DNA from: Betaproteobacteria bacterium
GTDB lineage: Bacteria; Pseudomonadota; Gammaproteobacteria; Burkholderiales; Casimicrobiaceae
Direction: 5' to 3'
NCBI GenBank assembly: GCA_013298765.1
Contig: JAAFJA010000013.1
Span: 62,001-126,000 of the forward strand
Length of the DNA: 64,000 bases
Shown here: positions 35,240 through 43,864 of the stretch, one piece after another
How positions within the stretch are numbered: the stretch's first letter is position 1
How the letters are laid out: each line of letters opens with the position of its first letter
Made by a program: the position numbers and the translations under genes
The notes under the pieces: model-generated
Databases searched by the model: none
What the model was told of the DNA's origin: nothing
The model's input: the letters and a program-made list of their open reading frames with translations, nothing else

Positions 35240-36103
35240 ATGCCGCCACGTTCGAGTGCTGTTGTTAGTTTATCTACTGCCAATCAAACCCGCGGCCTGA
35301 CGCGTGCGGGCACGCGCACGAAAAAAGACGCAAGCGGGGGCGTTCAAAGTTTGACCCGTGGCCTGACTTTGCTTGAACAACTCGCGGAAGCCGAAGGCGG
35401 GATCTCGCTTACCGAAATTTCGCAACGCGCGACGCTCGCCCCGTCCACGGCACACCGATTACTGAACACATTGGCCGACATGGGCTTCGTGTTCCAAGCG
35501 CCTGATTCAGGGCTCTGGTATATCGGGCTCAAGACATACCGCGTCGGCTGCGCGTTTATCTCAAATCGAGATTTCGTCGGCGAATCGCATGCTTACCTGC
35601 GAAAGTTGATGGAGCAGTCCGGCGAAACAGCCAACCTCTCGATCATCGACAGCACGCATGTTTGCTTCATTGCACAGGTTCAGTGCCATGAGGTGATGCG
35701 AATGCTCGTTCGACTCGGTTCGCGACTCCCCGCGCACGCATCGGGCTCCGGAAAGGCGATTCTCTCGGCGCTTCCGGAAGACGAACTTGCAATCTTTTTC
35801 CGCGAATCAAAGCTACAAAAGCTGACCGTTAAAACAACGACCGACATCAATCAATTGCGCCTCCAATTCGCAGCCATCCGCGCTCGCGGCTACAGCTACG
35901 ACGATGAAGAAAACGCGCTGGGCCTTCGCTGTGTCGCCGCCCCAATCTACGACGAATATTCGGAGCCACTCGGCGCAATTTCGCTCGCCGGCCCCATCGC
36001 TCGCTTGAGTGATGAACGCATTTTGAAGCTTGGCCCGTTGGTGGCTCACACCGCTCGCGAAATCACCGAAAAGCTCGGCGGCGTTGTGCCCGTCACCGTG
36101 TAA
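35240..36103 (+). CDS. IclR family transcriptional regulator
   Basis: DNA-binding regulator of 287 residues. A polar N-terminal tail of about 40 residues precedes the winged helix: VQSLTRGLTLLEQLAEAEGG, ISLTEISQRATLAPSTAHRL, LNTLADMGFVFQ. The IclR effector domain follows (ETANLSIIDSTHVCFIAQVQ, LPAHASGSGKAILSALP, GYSYDDEENALGLRCVAAPI). IclR proteins respond to small acids and usually control neighbouring catabolic genes. Start ATG has GGGGAAG upstream. The adjacent DUF6445 gene begins 28 bases later and may be co-transcribed. Confidence 0.93.
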   Translation: MPPRSSAVVSLSTANQTRGLTRAGTRTKKDASGGVQSLTRGLTLLEQLAEAEGGISLTEISQRATLAPSTAHRLLNTLADMGFVFQAPDSGLWYIGLKTYRVGCAFISNRDFVGESHAYLRKLMEQSGETANLSIIDSTHVCFIAQVQCHEVMRMLVRLGSRLPAHASGSGKAILSALPEDELAIFFRESKLQKLTVKTTTDINQLRLQFAAIRARGYSYDDEENALGLRCVAAPIYDEYSEPLGAISLAGPIARLSDERILKLGPLVAHTAREITEKLGGVVPVTV

Positions 36104-36131
36104 GCAAAAAAGATAGCGAGGGAGACTTCAC

Positions 36132-36863
36132 GTGTTCACCGATCGTCCGAAGGTGACGGCCGCGCCGCTCGTGCCTGGCGTACATGCGTTCATCATCGAT
36201 AACGCGCTCGCCGAGCCTGAGTCGCTCGTGCAATTTGCGCAACGTACGCGCGGCGCATTTCGCGCTTCACCAGAGGGAAGCGCCCCCGGCCTCGAATTGC
36301 GCATGGCGGAATCGTTCTCGACCAAATTCGAGGAATTCTTTCGCCAACATTTACGGGGTTTTTTCGACGCTCGCCGCACCCTCGAACGCGTATCGCGGCT
36401 ATCACTTCACACGCGTGCGCCGCACACCTTGCCCCCCTCGCAATGGCTACCCCAGCGCATCGGAACGACGCTCCACCGCGAGCAAACTGTCGTGGTTGCT
36501 CAGCTCTTTCTCTCGGCAGATGAGAAGCTAGGCGGTTTGAGCTTTTTCTTTCCGAAACGATCCGTGCGCGAAACGTTCAACGTTATCAACGACAGCTACG
36601 CGCTCAATTCGTCAGCGTTTGAGGGGAAGTACCGGTTGCGAGCAGACGACATGCGCGCATCGAATGACCTCTTTCATCTCGCTCAAACCATTCCGGCGAA
36701 ATTCAACCGGATGGTGATTTTTGACGGCGCGATGTTCCACGCTGCACAAATCACGCGTGACACACCGCTCAGCGATCAAGCAGCAGACGGCCGCTTAACG
36801 TTCGACGCATTCCTCACTTGCAAACGGCATTCCGACGGAACGGCGGATCGGCGACGGGTGTGA
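36132..36863 (+). CDS. DUF6445 family protein
   Basis: Protein of 243 residues: VPGVHAFIIDNALAEPESLV, QFAQRTRGAFRASPEGSAPG, WLPQRIGTTLHREQTVVVAQ, LGGLSFFFPKRS, NRMVIFDGAMFHAAQ and a C-terminal GRLTFDAFLTCKR. This pattern matches DUF6445, distantly like 2-oxoglutarate/Fe(II) dioxygenases, with one candidate metal His in MFHAAQ and an Arg two strands later. A complete HxD...H triad is not evident to me, so enzymatic activity is unproven. GTG start with GGAG 8 bases upstream. Confidence 0.75.
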   Translation: MFTDRPKVTAAPLVPGVHAFIIDNALAEPESLVQFAQRTRGAFRASPEGSAPGLELRMAESFSTKFEEFFRQHLRGFFDARRTLERVSRLSLHTRAPHTLPPSQWLPQRIGTTLHREQTVVVAQLFLSADEKLGGLSFFFPKRSVRETFNVINDSYALNSSAFEGKYRLRADDMRASNDLFHLAQTIPAKFNRMVIFDGAMFHAAQITRDTPLSDQAADGRLTFDAFLTCKRHSDGTADRRRV

Positions 36864-36909
36864 AGCACTCATCTCGCTCAAACGATTGAGCCGTCACGCT
36901 GCAGCCTGC

Positions 36910-37341
36910 TCAAGGCTTTACGTAGCCGTATCGATCGCGCGATTGCAATGTGGCGATTCGCACCACGCCCGAGGGCGTGTAATCGGCCTCTTGAATGAAT
37001 TGCTCTTTCTTCAAGTTGCGATTCTTGAGCGTGATCTCGCAGATTTCGAATTTCACGCCGCGCGCCTTGAGTGCTGAAATGAGCGGTGCGAACTCAGTTT
37101 TCGATTTCTCGTCTTTCGCGCCTTCCATCAAAAAATCGACGCCCTGCGCATGCGTGACCACCACGATCTTGGTCGTCGGCGCAACATCGAGATGATTACG
37201 GACATTACGCAGAGCGGAGAGCGCTTGAACCGCTGAATCGTTTACGTGATACACCGCGCCGTCCTGTGCATAGGCACTCACGCACGAGATCGAAAGAACG
37301 AAGCCACAGAAGATACTGCTCAGTAGTGATTGCACGTTCAC
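36910..37341 (-). CDS. Exported DsrE-family protein
   Basis: Protein of 144 residues: signal peptide (LLSSIFCGFVLSISCVSAYA, ending AQ) followed by a DsrE/DsrF-like domain with VQALSALRNVRNHLDVAPTT, KIVVVTHAQGVDFLMEGAKD and LKARGVKFEICEITLKNRNL. Exported DsrE-like proteins are common but uncharacterised. The Cys in FEICEITL is where sulphur-carrier members have the active Cys. GTG start chosen for the AGGAG five bases upstream; a TTG start at 37371 lacks one. Confidence 0.8.
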   Translation of the reverse strand: MNVQSLLSSIFCGFVLSISCVSAYAQDGAVYHVNDSAVQALSALRNVRNHLDVAPTTKIVVVTHAQGVDFLMEGAKDEKSKTEFAPLISALKARGVKFEICEITLKNRNLKKEQFIQEADYTPSGVVRIATLQSRDRYGYVKP

Positions 37342-37597
37342 ACGGACTCCTTTTTGTTTACACGCTGACAAAGATTACATCATCGCGGCACGAAAACTAG
37401 CAAATTCGTCTGTGCGACAACACTGACACAGCGCGAAAACTGCGCGCTACGCACCGCCACTAGCCATTGTTCGGTTTGCATAAATTTTAAGCAACTACGA
37501 GGCGTATACTCGGCCCTCGATATCGCGATCCATCCCGTTCTTCGTCCGGCCGGTTGAAGAACAGTCACTCAGTTTCACCTCACAGGATCATTGCACC

Positions 37598-38014
37598 ATG
37601 CACGATATTATCGATACGGCAGTTGCTGCCGGTAACTTCAAAACACTCGCCTCCGCAATCACCGCGGCAGGATTGGGCGACACGCTCAAGGGCGCTGGAC
37701 CATTTACGGTTTTCGCCCCAACCGACGCGGCATTCGCGAAACTTCCAGCAGGCCAGCTCGATGCACTCATTAAGGATGTGCCGAAACTAAAAAGCCTGCT
37801 TACGTATCACGTCATCACCGGCAAAGTGTTGGCCAAAGACGTGATAGCGATGGACGGCAAAACCGCCAAAACTGTCAATGGTGCTGAACTCAAAATCGCC
37901 ACCAAAGACGGTGTGAAAATCAACGACGTTTCGACCGTGACCAAAACGGATATCGAATGCAGTAATGGCGTGATTCACGTCGTTGACACGGTGATCATGC
38001 CACCCACCAAGTGA
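37598..38014 (+). CDS. Fasciclin (FAS1) domain protein without signal peptide
   Basis: Single FAS1 domain of 138 residues: [40 protein letters not shown] (H1 region), [16 protein letters not shown] and [14 protein letters not shown] (H2 region). FAS1 domains mediate adhesion or, in bacteria, often occur in exported proteins. Here the domain begins at residue 1 and no signal peptide is visible, so the protein may be cytoplasmic or exported by another route. A strong terminator follows. Confidence 0.93.
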   Translation: MHDIIDTAVAAGNFKTLASAITAAGLGDTLKGAGPFTVFAPTDAAFAKLPAGQLDALIKDVPKLKSLLTYHVITGKVLAKDVIAMDGKTAKTVNGAELKIATKDGVKINDVSTVTKTDIECSNGVIHVVDTVIMPPTK

Positions 38015-38060
38015 TTCGACTAAAGAACGCCCGCTGAAAAGCGGAACGTGATTTGGAAGG

Positions 38061-38089
38061 GCCCAACGCGATTGCGTTGGGCTTTTTTT
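38061..38089 (+). terminator. Rho-independent terminator of the fasciclin gene
   Basis: Nine-bp stem GCCCAACGC / GCGTTGGGC with a GATT loop and T7 tail, 47 bases after the stop. Confidence 0.95.
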
Positions 38090-38368
38090 GATCTCCAACG
38101 GAAAAAGACATCCTTTCGACGCGTGCGCATTGCTGCATCGTGAACAGTTCGCAGTTGATCATCGCTCGATCGATTGCCGTCAGCAGCTGCGCGACAACCC
38201 GTTAACACGCTACACCATCATCGCAGACAGGTACATCCCATGCCCAAGGGCGCGCGCATTACGCCGCCACCGCTCGATGACAGTTTTCTGCGAGAGGAAA
38301 ACGGCGCTATGCGCGGCGGCATTTGCGAAGCTTGAGCATGCGGAAAAGACATCCACGCCCAGTAAAAA

Positions 38369-38386
38369 TGTACAATATCGCGTACA
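38369..38386 (+). promoter_or_regulatory. yefM-yoeB operator palindrome
   Basis: Inverted repeat TGTAC-N8-GTACA, 22 bases before the antitoxin start. TGTACA-core palindromes are the known binding sites of YefM and YefM-YoeB, which repress their own operon. TACAAT at 38371-38376 overlaps the repeat and could be the -10 element, so binding would block the promoter. Confidence 0.75.
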
Positions 38387-38407
38387 TATAACCTCGCCGC
38401 CAGAGTC

Positions 38408-38662
38408 ATGGATGCCGTCACCTACACCACCGCCCGCGCCAATCTCGCGTCAACGATGAATCGCGTGTGCGAGGATCACGAGCCGCTCATCATCACGCGG
38501 AATGGCGAGCAATCGGTGGTCATGCTCTCTCTGGAAGATTACAAAGCGCTAGAGGAAACCGCCTATTTGCTCCGCTCGCCTGCGAACGCGAAACGACTTC
38601 TCGGAGCCATCGAGCAACTCCACGCGGGCAAAGGCAAACCGCGCAAACTTGCTAGCGTTTAG
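38408..38662 (+). CDS. yefM: YefM/Phd family antitoxin
   Basis: Antitoxin of 84 residues. The N-terminal Phd/YefM DNA-binding fold is plain: VTYTTARANLASTMNRVCED, HEPLIITRNGEQSVVMLSLE, DYKALEETAYLL. The C-terminal part (SPANAKRLLGAIEQLHAGKG) is the toxin-wrapping segment. It neutralises the YoeB toxin and represses the operon through the upstream palindrome. The toxin gene follows after 5 bases. Confidence 0.96.
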   Translation: MDAVTYTTARANLASTMNRVCEDHEPLIITRNGEQSVVMLSLEDYKALEETAYLLRSPANAKRLLGAIEQLHAGKGKPRKLASV

Positions 38663-38667
38663 TCGGG

Positions 38668-38922
38668 ATGAAGCTCGTCTTCGCCGAAACGGCGTGGGAA
38701 GATTATCTGTACTGGCAATCCCAAGATAAGCGAATGGTGAAACGAATCAACGATCTCGTTCTCGCGATCACGCGTGATCCGTTTGTCGGAATCGGCAAGC
38801 CTGAACCACTGAAACATGCGTTCTCGGGCTATTGGTCGCGACGCATCAATGACGAGCATCGGATTGTTTATCGCGTTGACGGCGATTCGCTTTTGATAGC
38901 GCAGTTGCGGTATCACTATTGA
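38668..38922 (+). CDS. yoeB: YoeB (Txe) family mRNA interferase toxin
   Basis: RelE-superfamily ribosome-dependent ribonuclease of 84 residues, the same length as E. coli YoeB. It has AETAWEDYLYWQSQDKRMVK, INDLVLAITRDPFVGIGKPE, LSGYWSRRI-like FSGYWSRRINDEHRIVYRV, and the C-terminal RYHY in which Arg, His and Tyr form the catalytic site. The catalytic Glu is within the GKPEPLKH block. It appears intact. It is made together with the antitoxin from one transcript. Confidence 0.96.
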   Translation: MKLVFAETAWEDYLYWQSQDKRMVKRINDLVLAITRDPFVGIGKPEPLKHAFSGYWSRRINDEHRIVYRVDGDSLLIAQLRYHY

Positions 38923-39072
38923 ACTTGGCCGCGTGTCGTATCGACTCTGCCGCAGCCGCCGCCGAAAATGATGTGAATGGGAAGAAGTAGAGCGATCAGC
39001 GAATTCGCAGCACTTGGTTTTTCTCGCTAGCTGAAGTATGTTTAGTGTTAGGTGACGTATGGAGTACTGAAA

Positions 39073-39654
39073 ATGACAATCGAGGAAATTAAGGCCATCA
39101 AAGATTTTGTCGCATCTTTCGGTATCGGGGCGCTAGTGGCGGTGATTTCAATTACGGTGTTCGTGAGAGCTTATCTCCTCAGCTACCTTTCCGAGAAGGC
39201 GAAGAATTTAGCGACCAAGGAAGATGTGCGAGCTATCACGGACGAAATTGAAGCGGTGAAACACGGGTACACCTCGTTGATCGAAACGCAACGAGCGACT
39301 CAGCAACTTCGCCTTGCCGCAATCGACAAGCGCCTCGAAATACACCAAGAAGCGTTCGCGAGATGGCGCGATCTCTTTAGTGCGATTTACGAATCAAAGA
39401 TTGACGAAGTCGCTGGAGAATGCAACCAGTGGTGGGGCGAGAACTGCCTTTACCTTGAACCTGACGTCCGACAGGCTTTCATCGACGCGGTAATTTATGC
39501 GAAGGAGCACAAGTCCCTGGTCGAGTCGCGAGCAGGCATCCAAGCGATCGAATCTAGCATGGCGAAAATTCGTGCGTTTCCAGACACCCTCTTTAATGCA
39601 ATTCAGCTGCCGATCTTAAACGACGATGAAAAGAAGGCAACGTTCAAGGCCTAA
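39073..39654 (+). CDS. Membrane-anchored coiled-coil protein of unknown function
   Basis: Protein of 193 residues: a short N-terminus, one membrane helix (FGIGALVAVISITVFVRAYL), then LSEKAKNLATKEDVRAITDE and a long charged helix (EAVKHGYTSLIETQRATQQL) leading to RLAAIDKRLEIHQEAFARWR. The 'NLATKEDVRAITDEIE' plus 'IDKRLEIHQEAF' pattern recurs in many unrelated bacteria as a stand-alone accessory protein; I know no function. It may be an accessory gene carried with the adjacent toxin-antitoxin locus (inference). The ATG giving MTIEEIK was preferred over an upstream alternative. Confidence 0.7.
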   Translation: MTIEEIKAIKDFVASFGIGALVAVISITVFVRAYLLSYLSEKAKNLATKEDVRAITDEIEAVKHGYTSLIETQRATQQLRLAAIDKRLEIHQEAFARWRDLFSAIYESKIDEVAGECNQWWGENCLYLEPDVRQAFIDAVIYAKEHKSLVESRAGIQAIESSMAKIRAFPDTLFNAIQLPILNDDEKKATFKA

Positions 39655-39657
39655 GGT

Positions 39658-40815
39658 CTAGGACGTGGGATACGTCCCGTCCAACAAAATCGAACGATCT
39701 ACTTTGTTGATGTCCGTTCGCCCACAAAACGCCATCGAGAGCTCGAGTTCTTTCTGGATGAGCTCAAGGCATTTCGAAACGCCCGCTTCGCCCATTGCGC
39801 CGAGCGCGTAGAGCCAGGCGCGGCCGATATAAGTGCCTTTCGCGCCGAGCGCCGTTGCGCGCAAGACATCCTGACCGCTACGAATACCACCATCCATGTG
39901 CACTTCGATTTTGTTGCCCACTTCAGCGACGATCTTTGGCAGCGCGCGAATGGAGGTTTCAGCGCCGTCCAGTTGCCGCCCACCATGATTCGAAACAATC
40001 AATGCGTCGGCCCCGGACTCCACCGCTAGACGCGCGTCTTCGGTGTCCTGAATGCCTTTCAGAATTAATTTTCCGCCCCAACGTTTCTTGATCCACTCAA
40101 CATCGCCCCAGTTCAGCGCCGGGTCGAATTGTTGTGCCGTCCATGCAGAGAGCGAGCCCATGTTTTCCACGCCTTTCACGTGGCCCACGATGTTGCGAAA
40201 CTCGCGACGCGGCGTACCCAACATGCCCATGCACCAGCGTGGCTTGGTCATCATGTTGATGATGTTCGGAATCGTGAGTTTCGGCGGCGCCGAAAGGCCA
40301 TTTTTCAAATCTTTGTGACGCTGGCCGAGGATTTGCAAATCGAGCGTGAGCACCAGCGCCGAGCAGTTCGCGGCTTTCGCGCGATCAATCAAGTTGTTGA
40401 TGAAATCGCGATCCTTCATCACGTAAAGCTGAAACCAAAACGGATGCCCGTCGGTGGCCTTGGCGACATCTTCGATCGAGCAAATGCTCATCGTTGACAA
40501 AGTAAACGGAATGCCGAACTTCTTCGCGGCGCGTGCGCCGAGAATTTCACCGTCGGCGTGCTGCATGCCGGTGAGACCGGTCGGTGCGATGGCGACGGGC
40601 ATCGCAACATCTTGTCCGATCATCTGCGTTTTCGTCGTGCGGTTTTCCATATTCACCGCAACGCGCTGGCGAAACTTGATCTTCTGAAAATCCGTTTCAT
40701 TGCCGCGATACGTGCTCTCTGTCCAACTGCCCGAATCGGCATAGTCGTAGAACATTCTCGGAACGCGTTTTTGTGCGAGTACGCGCAGATCTTCGACGTT
40801 GGTGATGACGGGCAT
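39658..40815 (-). CDS. lldD: FMN-dependent alpha-hydroxy-acid dehydrogenase (L-lactate dehydrogenase type)
   Basis: TIM-barrel flavoenzyme of 385 residues that oxidises L-lactate or a similar 2-hydroxy acid and passes electrons to the respiratory chain. Signatures: PRMFYDYADSGSWTESTYRG, FMN-binding PVAIAPTGLTGMQHADGE, STMSICSIEDVA, LILKGIQDTEDARLAVESGA, the catalytic His in VSNHGGRQLDGA, and DGGIRSGQDVLRATALGAKG for phosphate binding. It is associated with the membrane in E. coli. No lactate permease is adjacent. Substrate could be another hydroxy acid such as mandelate or glycolate. Confidence 0.94.
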   Translation of the reverse strand: MPVITNVEDLRVLAQKRVPRMFYDYADSGSWTESTYRGNETDFQKIKFRQRVAVNMENRTTKTQMIGQDVAMPVAIAPTGLTGMQHADGEILGARAAKKFGIPFTLSTMSICSIEDVAKATDGHPFWFQLYVMKDRDFINNLIDRAKAANCSALVLTLDLQILGQRHKDLKNGLSAPPKLTIPNIINMMTKPRWCMGMLGTPRREFRNIVGHVKGVENMGSLSAWTAQQFDPALNWGDVEWIKKRWGGKLILKGIQDTEDARLAVESGADALIVSNHGGRQLDGAETSIRALPKIVAEVGNKIEVHMDGGIRSGQDVLRATALGAKGTYIGRAWLYALGAMGEAGVSKCLELIQKELELSMAFCGRTDINKVDRSILLDGTYPTS

Positions 40816-40958
40816 GACTCAGCTCTCCTTTGTGTTTCGATCTCAAAACGCTGAAATTCTCAGCGCCCGCTGCTGACTTCCGCCGCGAGACTGGAATGCC
40901 AGTTTTGGGAAGTCAAACGCGACGAGTTAGCGCTCATGCTAGCAAGCAAAAAATGGTA

Positions 40959-41065
40959 TTTCGGAAAAAGTATCCGGAAATGTTTTCCGCTTCACTTAGA
41001 TTTCGATTCCAGCGTGTCGCGGCGCTTTCGAAGCCAAGTTGCGAAGTCCAGCGCCACTTCATCGG
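40959..41065 (-). pseudogene. Remnant of a LysR gene 3' end (direct repeat of 43831-43940)
   Basis: On the minus strand this region encodes DEVALDFATWLRKRRDTLES then KSK and a TGA stop (40994-40992). It matches the last residues of the LysR regulator at 43865-44773 (DDVALDFATWLRKLCSGLES then KSK). DNA similarity continues past the stop into the downstream sequence; two identical blocks are ACTTAGATTTCGATTCCAG and GCTTTCGAAGCCAAGT. The rest of the LysR gene is missing: the similarity ends exactly where the 41066-41449 membrane-protein gene ends. It is a truncated, diverged copy. Confidence 0.85.
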
Positions 41066-41449
41066 TCAGGGCAAAGCCGCCCACGAGAACGCTGCCACTG
41101 TGCCCAAGGCGATCCAGCCAAGATGCCGCCCGTTCGTGCCCACGAGGACCAGGATGGCACCCAGGGCGCTGGCACCGCTCAATGCCTTAAGCACCAGACT
41201 CTGCACTGGAGCTCCAGGTGCTGCCGCCATGCCCAGAAGGATTGCTGCGAAGCCCCAGCCCAGAACAGACGCCAGGTGCCAAGTCGCCCACAGGATTCGA
41301 ATGTTGCGGGACCGTAGCGGCGGTGCCGCGAGCTGAGGCACCAACGTACCTCGTCGCAGATGACGGAAGATGAGCCATTCACCGAGCACGGAATGGAAAA
41401 TGCCCGTAGCGATCAAGAGCGCGGCGGCAAGGGTCAGCGGTACATCCAT
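41066..41449 (-). CDS. Small four-helix membrane protein
   Basis: Membrane protein of 127 residues with four hydrophobic helices: TLAAALLIATGIFHSVLGEW, IRILWATWHLASVLGWGFAA, LSGASALGAILVLVGT and LGWIALGTVAAFSWAA. I do not recognise a characterised family; similar short proteins with a GIFHSVLGE motif occur widely. It lies downstream of the P450 gene on the same strand (49 bases), probably in one transcript with it. Its stop codon lies at the junction with the LysR remnant. Confidence 0.7.
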   Translation of the reverse strand: MDVPLTLAAALLIATGIFHSVLGEWLIFRHLRRGTLVPQLAAPPLRSRNIRILWATWHLASVLGWGFAAILLGMAAAPGAPVQSLVLKALSGASALGAILVLVGTNGRHLGWIALGTVAAFSWAALP

Positions 41450-41498
41450 TTAGCTCTCTCCAATCGCATTTGGCGCACGGCGCGTGAACGGTCGCGAT

Positions 41499-42881
41499 TC
41501 ATTTGCAGTTTCGCCGCAAGAAGCGCACTTTCATGGGCGTCTTGGGTTTGAGCGCGAGATCAACAAAGGGCTGAGGGAGTTCATCGCCCGATTCAAGATC
41601 AAGCTCGAAATGGCGCACGACGTGAGCCGCAACCAGCGCGATTTCCACGCTTGCGAACTGTTGCCCCAGGCAGAAGCGTGGACCAGCACCAAACGGCATG
41701 AATGCTCCGCGCGGAATCGCCGGCGCGTCTGGCAGGAAGCGCTCTGGCGCGAACGATTCGGGGTTGGGAAAGTAGCGTTCATTGCGGTGCATCTGCCAGA
41801 TCGGCACTGCAACCAGCGTTCGTTTGCGCACCGCTGTTCCTTCGATCACGAGATCCCGCTTGGCGACACGAGTGAAGAGCGCTGTGGACGGCGGATACAT
41901 CCGCATGGCCTCTTTGATGGTCGCATTCAGCAACGGAAGCCGCGCGATCCCCGCTAGGTCCAGATGATTGGTGTAGGCGGAGTCCACTTCGCTGCGTAGT
42001 TCTGCCATCACCGCTGGATGCGTCGCCATCAAGCCAATCCACCAGGTCAAGGCAGATGCGGACGTATCAAAACCGGCGCTAAACAGCAGCATGCAGTTGT
42101 CAAGGACTTCCTGCGTACTAAGTCGACCATCGCCATCACGCGCAGCCAGCATCATATCGAGCACATCTGCAGCAGCGGGGTCGTTTTGGGTCCGGCTATC
42201 AGCTCGACGCTGCACTCGATCATCCACATGGGCCGCAACCAAACGGCGCAACGTCTGCAGATGCTTCAATTTGGCAGCGCGCCCCGGATAGGGGAGCCAA
42301 TCTGGCGGGACCAGCGCCCAGTAAAACTCGCGCATGCTCTGGCTGGAAAGCGCACGAATCGCCAGCGACACTTGGTTTGCTTCTTCGCGTGAATTCGCAT
42401 GCGAAAACAAGGTCCGAAGGATCACATCCATCGTGATGCGCGTGGTGAACGCATCGACGTCAATGCTTGCGCGTTGTCCGGGATTGGCTGGCAACTCCTC
42501 TCCGACGCAGTTGTCGATCGCCGCCTGCATCAGAGCCATGTAGCCGCTCATGCGCTTCGGCGAGAACGCTGGCGCGAGCAGTCGCCGCTGCCTTTCCCAG
42601 TCTGCACCTTCGGTCGTGAGCACGTTCTTGCCGTGAATCGACTCGAAGATGCGCAACAAGCGGGCTTCGCGCTCAAAATCGTCGTGATGGTCAACCAGAA
42701 TCTTGCGGATGGCGTCCGGGCCGAAGAAGTAAACGATCCGGCGGAACAGGATATCGAATTCAGCCACATCACCATACTGATGATGAAATCTGGAGGCCGC
42801 TGCCAGGGGATCGCTTTGGATCTCCTTGAGTAGAGGAAGGCCGAGATAGGGAGTTTTGACGACGCTGTGGTTATTTGACAT
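41499..42881 (-). CDS. Cytochrome P450 (CYP4/CYP102-like)
   Basis: Haem monooxygenase of 460 residues. Landmarks are the I-helix oxygen site LLFSAGFDTSASAL, the ExxR pair in ATIKEAMRMYPPST, PERF-type EDF-like FAPERFLPD, and the haem loop FMPFGAGPRFCLGQQFA with the thiolate Cys. No N-terminal membrane anchor is visible. The sequence resembles the CYP4/CYP102 haem-domain group that hydroxylates fatty acids or alkanes rather than typical soluble bacterial P450s; no ferredoxin or reductase gene adjoins. It shares a strand and probably an operon with the TetR regulator upstream. Confidence 0.93.
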   Translation of the reverse strand: MSNNHSVVKTPYLGLPLLKEIQSDPLAAASRFHHQYGDVAEFDILFRRIVYFFGPDAIRKILVDHHDDFEREARLLRIFESIHGKNVLTTEGADWERQRRLLAPAFSPKRMSGYMALMQAAIDNCVGEELPANPGQRASIDVDAFTTRITMDVILRTLFSHANSREEANQVSLAIRALSSQSMREFYWALVPPDWLPYPGRAAKLKHLQTLRRLVAAHVDDRVQRRADSRTQNDPAAADVLDMMLAARDGDGRLSTQEVLDNCMLLFSAGFDTSASALTWWIGLMATHPAVMAELRSEVDSAYTNHLDLAGIARLPLLNATIKEAMRMYPPSTALFTRVAKRDLVIEGTAVRKRTLVAVPIWQMHRNERYFPNPESFAPERFLPDAPAIPRGAFMPFGAGPRFCLGQQFASVEIALVAAHVVRHFELDLESGDELPQPFVDLALKPKTPMKVRFLRRNCK

Positions 42882-42910
42882 GAGGTTGTATCCGTTGAGT
42901 GCTTATGGCG

Positions 42911-43567
42911 TCAGTTCACCGCTGCATGTCGCGCGGTTGCGACGCCGTACATAACGAGTTCAAACGCACTCAAAAAGCGCTCTTTCAGATTTGGCTCTGG
43001 TTGCGTGAGCCATGAAGTGATGGCGGCGTACAGAAGGTATTCGAAGTTCATCGCCAATGGCTCCACTTCGACCTCTGCTTTGATTTCGCCTGACTGCTGC
43101 GCGGCTCTAAACATCGCCGCCAAAATCTGGCGGCCGTCGCTATCGGCGTTTACTGATTCTGGTTTTTGCGCTTCACATCGCCGCACGCTGGTTAGATATC
43201 GAATGTAGTGTCTTAGGTAGGCTCGGCGCTCGCTATGCCAGGCAGCGGACTCGCTCAGCAGGTAGCGCATTCGCGAATCAAAAGTCTGATGAGCGAGCAG
43301 CGCCTGCGCGCGCATCGCCATGCCAGCGGCGATATCTAGGCGAAACCGGTGGGCGATCAGCGCCTCTTTAACGGGGAAATATTTGTAAAGCGTTGCTTTC
43401 GCCACGTCGGCGACCTCCGCAACCTGTTCCATGGAGACCTCGTCGTACCCGTGGGCTTCGAACAGTCGATAGGCAGTGGCCGACAGGTGATCTGCCGTCT
43501 GGTCGTGCTTGCGCTGGCGGCGAGTGGTTTCTTGAGGTCTGGAGGACACTACGACGTCCGTATACAT
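42911..43567 (-). CDS. TetR/AcrR family regulator
   Basis: Repressor of about 218 residues: DQTADHLSATAYRLFEAHGY, DEVSMEQVAEVADVAKATLY and KYFPVKEALI form the TetR helix-turn-helix, and a helical ligand domain follows. It probably controls itself and the P450-membrane protein genes downstream. The start ATG lies only about 6 bases after the predicted transcription start, so the mRNA would be nearly leaderless; a GTG 18 bases further in (VSSRPQE) is an alternative. It lies within the segment bracketed by the LysR tail repeats. Confidence 0.92.
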   Translation of the reverse strand: MYTDVVVSSRPQETTRRQRKHDQTADHLSATAYRLFEAHGYDEVSMEQVAEVADVAKATLYKYFPVKEALIAHRFRLDIAAGMAMRAQALLAHQTFDSRMRYLLSESAAWHSERRAYLRHYIRYLTSVRRCEAQKPESVNADSDGRQILAAMFRAAQQSGEIKAEVEVEPLAMNFEYLLYAAITSWLTQPEPNLKERFLSAFELVMYGVATARHAAVN

Positions 43568-43579
43568 ACGATGTTCAAT

Positions 43580-43609
43580 ATTATACGTCGTATGCAACTC
43601 GAATAGCAA
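43580..43609 (-). promoter_or_regulatory. TetR promoter with overlapping operator
   Basis: On the minus strand: -35 TTGCTA (43609-43604), 18-base spacer, -10 TATAAT (43585-43580). Inside the spacer and -10 lies the palindrome ATACG-A-CGTAT (43593-43583). A second pair of the same half-sites, CGTAT-GT-ATACG, overlaps the start codon downstream. Their position suits autorepression by the TetR protein. Confidence 0.7.
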
Positions 43610-43864
43610 GAGCAGCACGAACTCGTCGATCTGCCATGGTCGGTGGCAGACCAGGAACAATCATCCGGCACCCTCCGAGTATTCGCAATCTGCCCGTTTT
43701 TTCCGAGCACTGGCGCACAAATTGGGCAACCGTCCTTCGCGCGGCTGCGGTGAATGAGCAGTGTGAGTTGAGTTGGAGTCCGCTTCACAATACCGGATTC
43801 AACAACGTCACACCTACGTCCTAGCGGGAGCTTTCGGAAAAGCGTTCCGAATACGTTTCCCGGA

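Larger units (their letters stand above)
38015..38407. other. Intergenic region between fasciclin and toxin-antitoxin genes
   Basis: About 390 bases holding the fasciclin terminator at one end and the yefM operator at the other. The middle, 38090-38360, shows no gene, repeat or RNA that I recognise. Confidence 0.35.
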
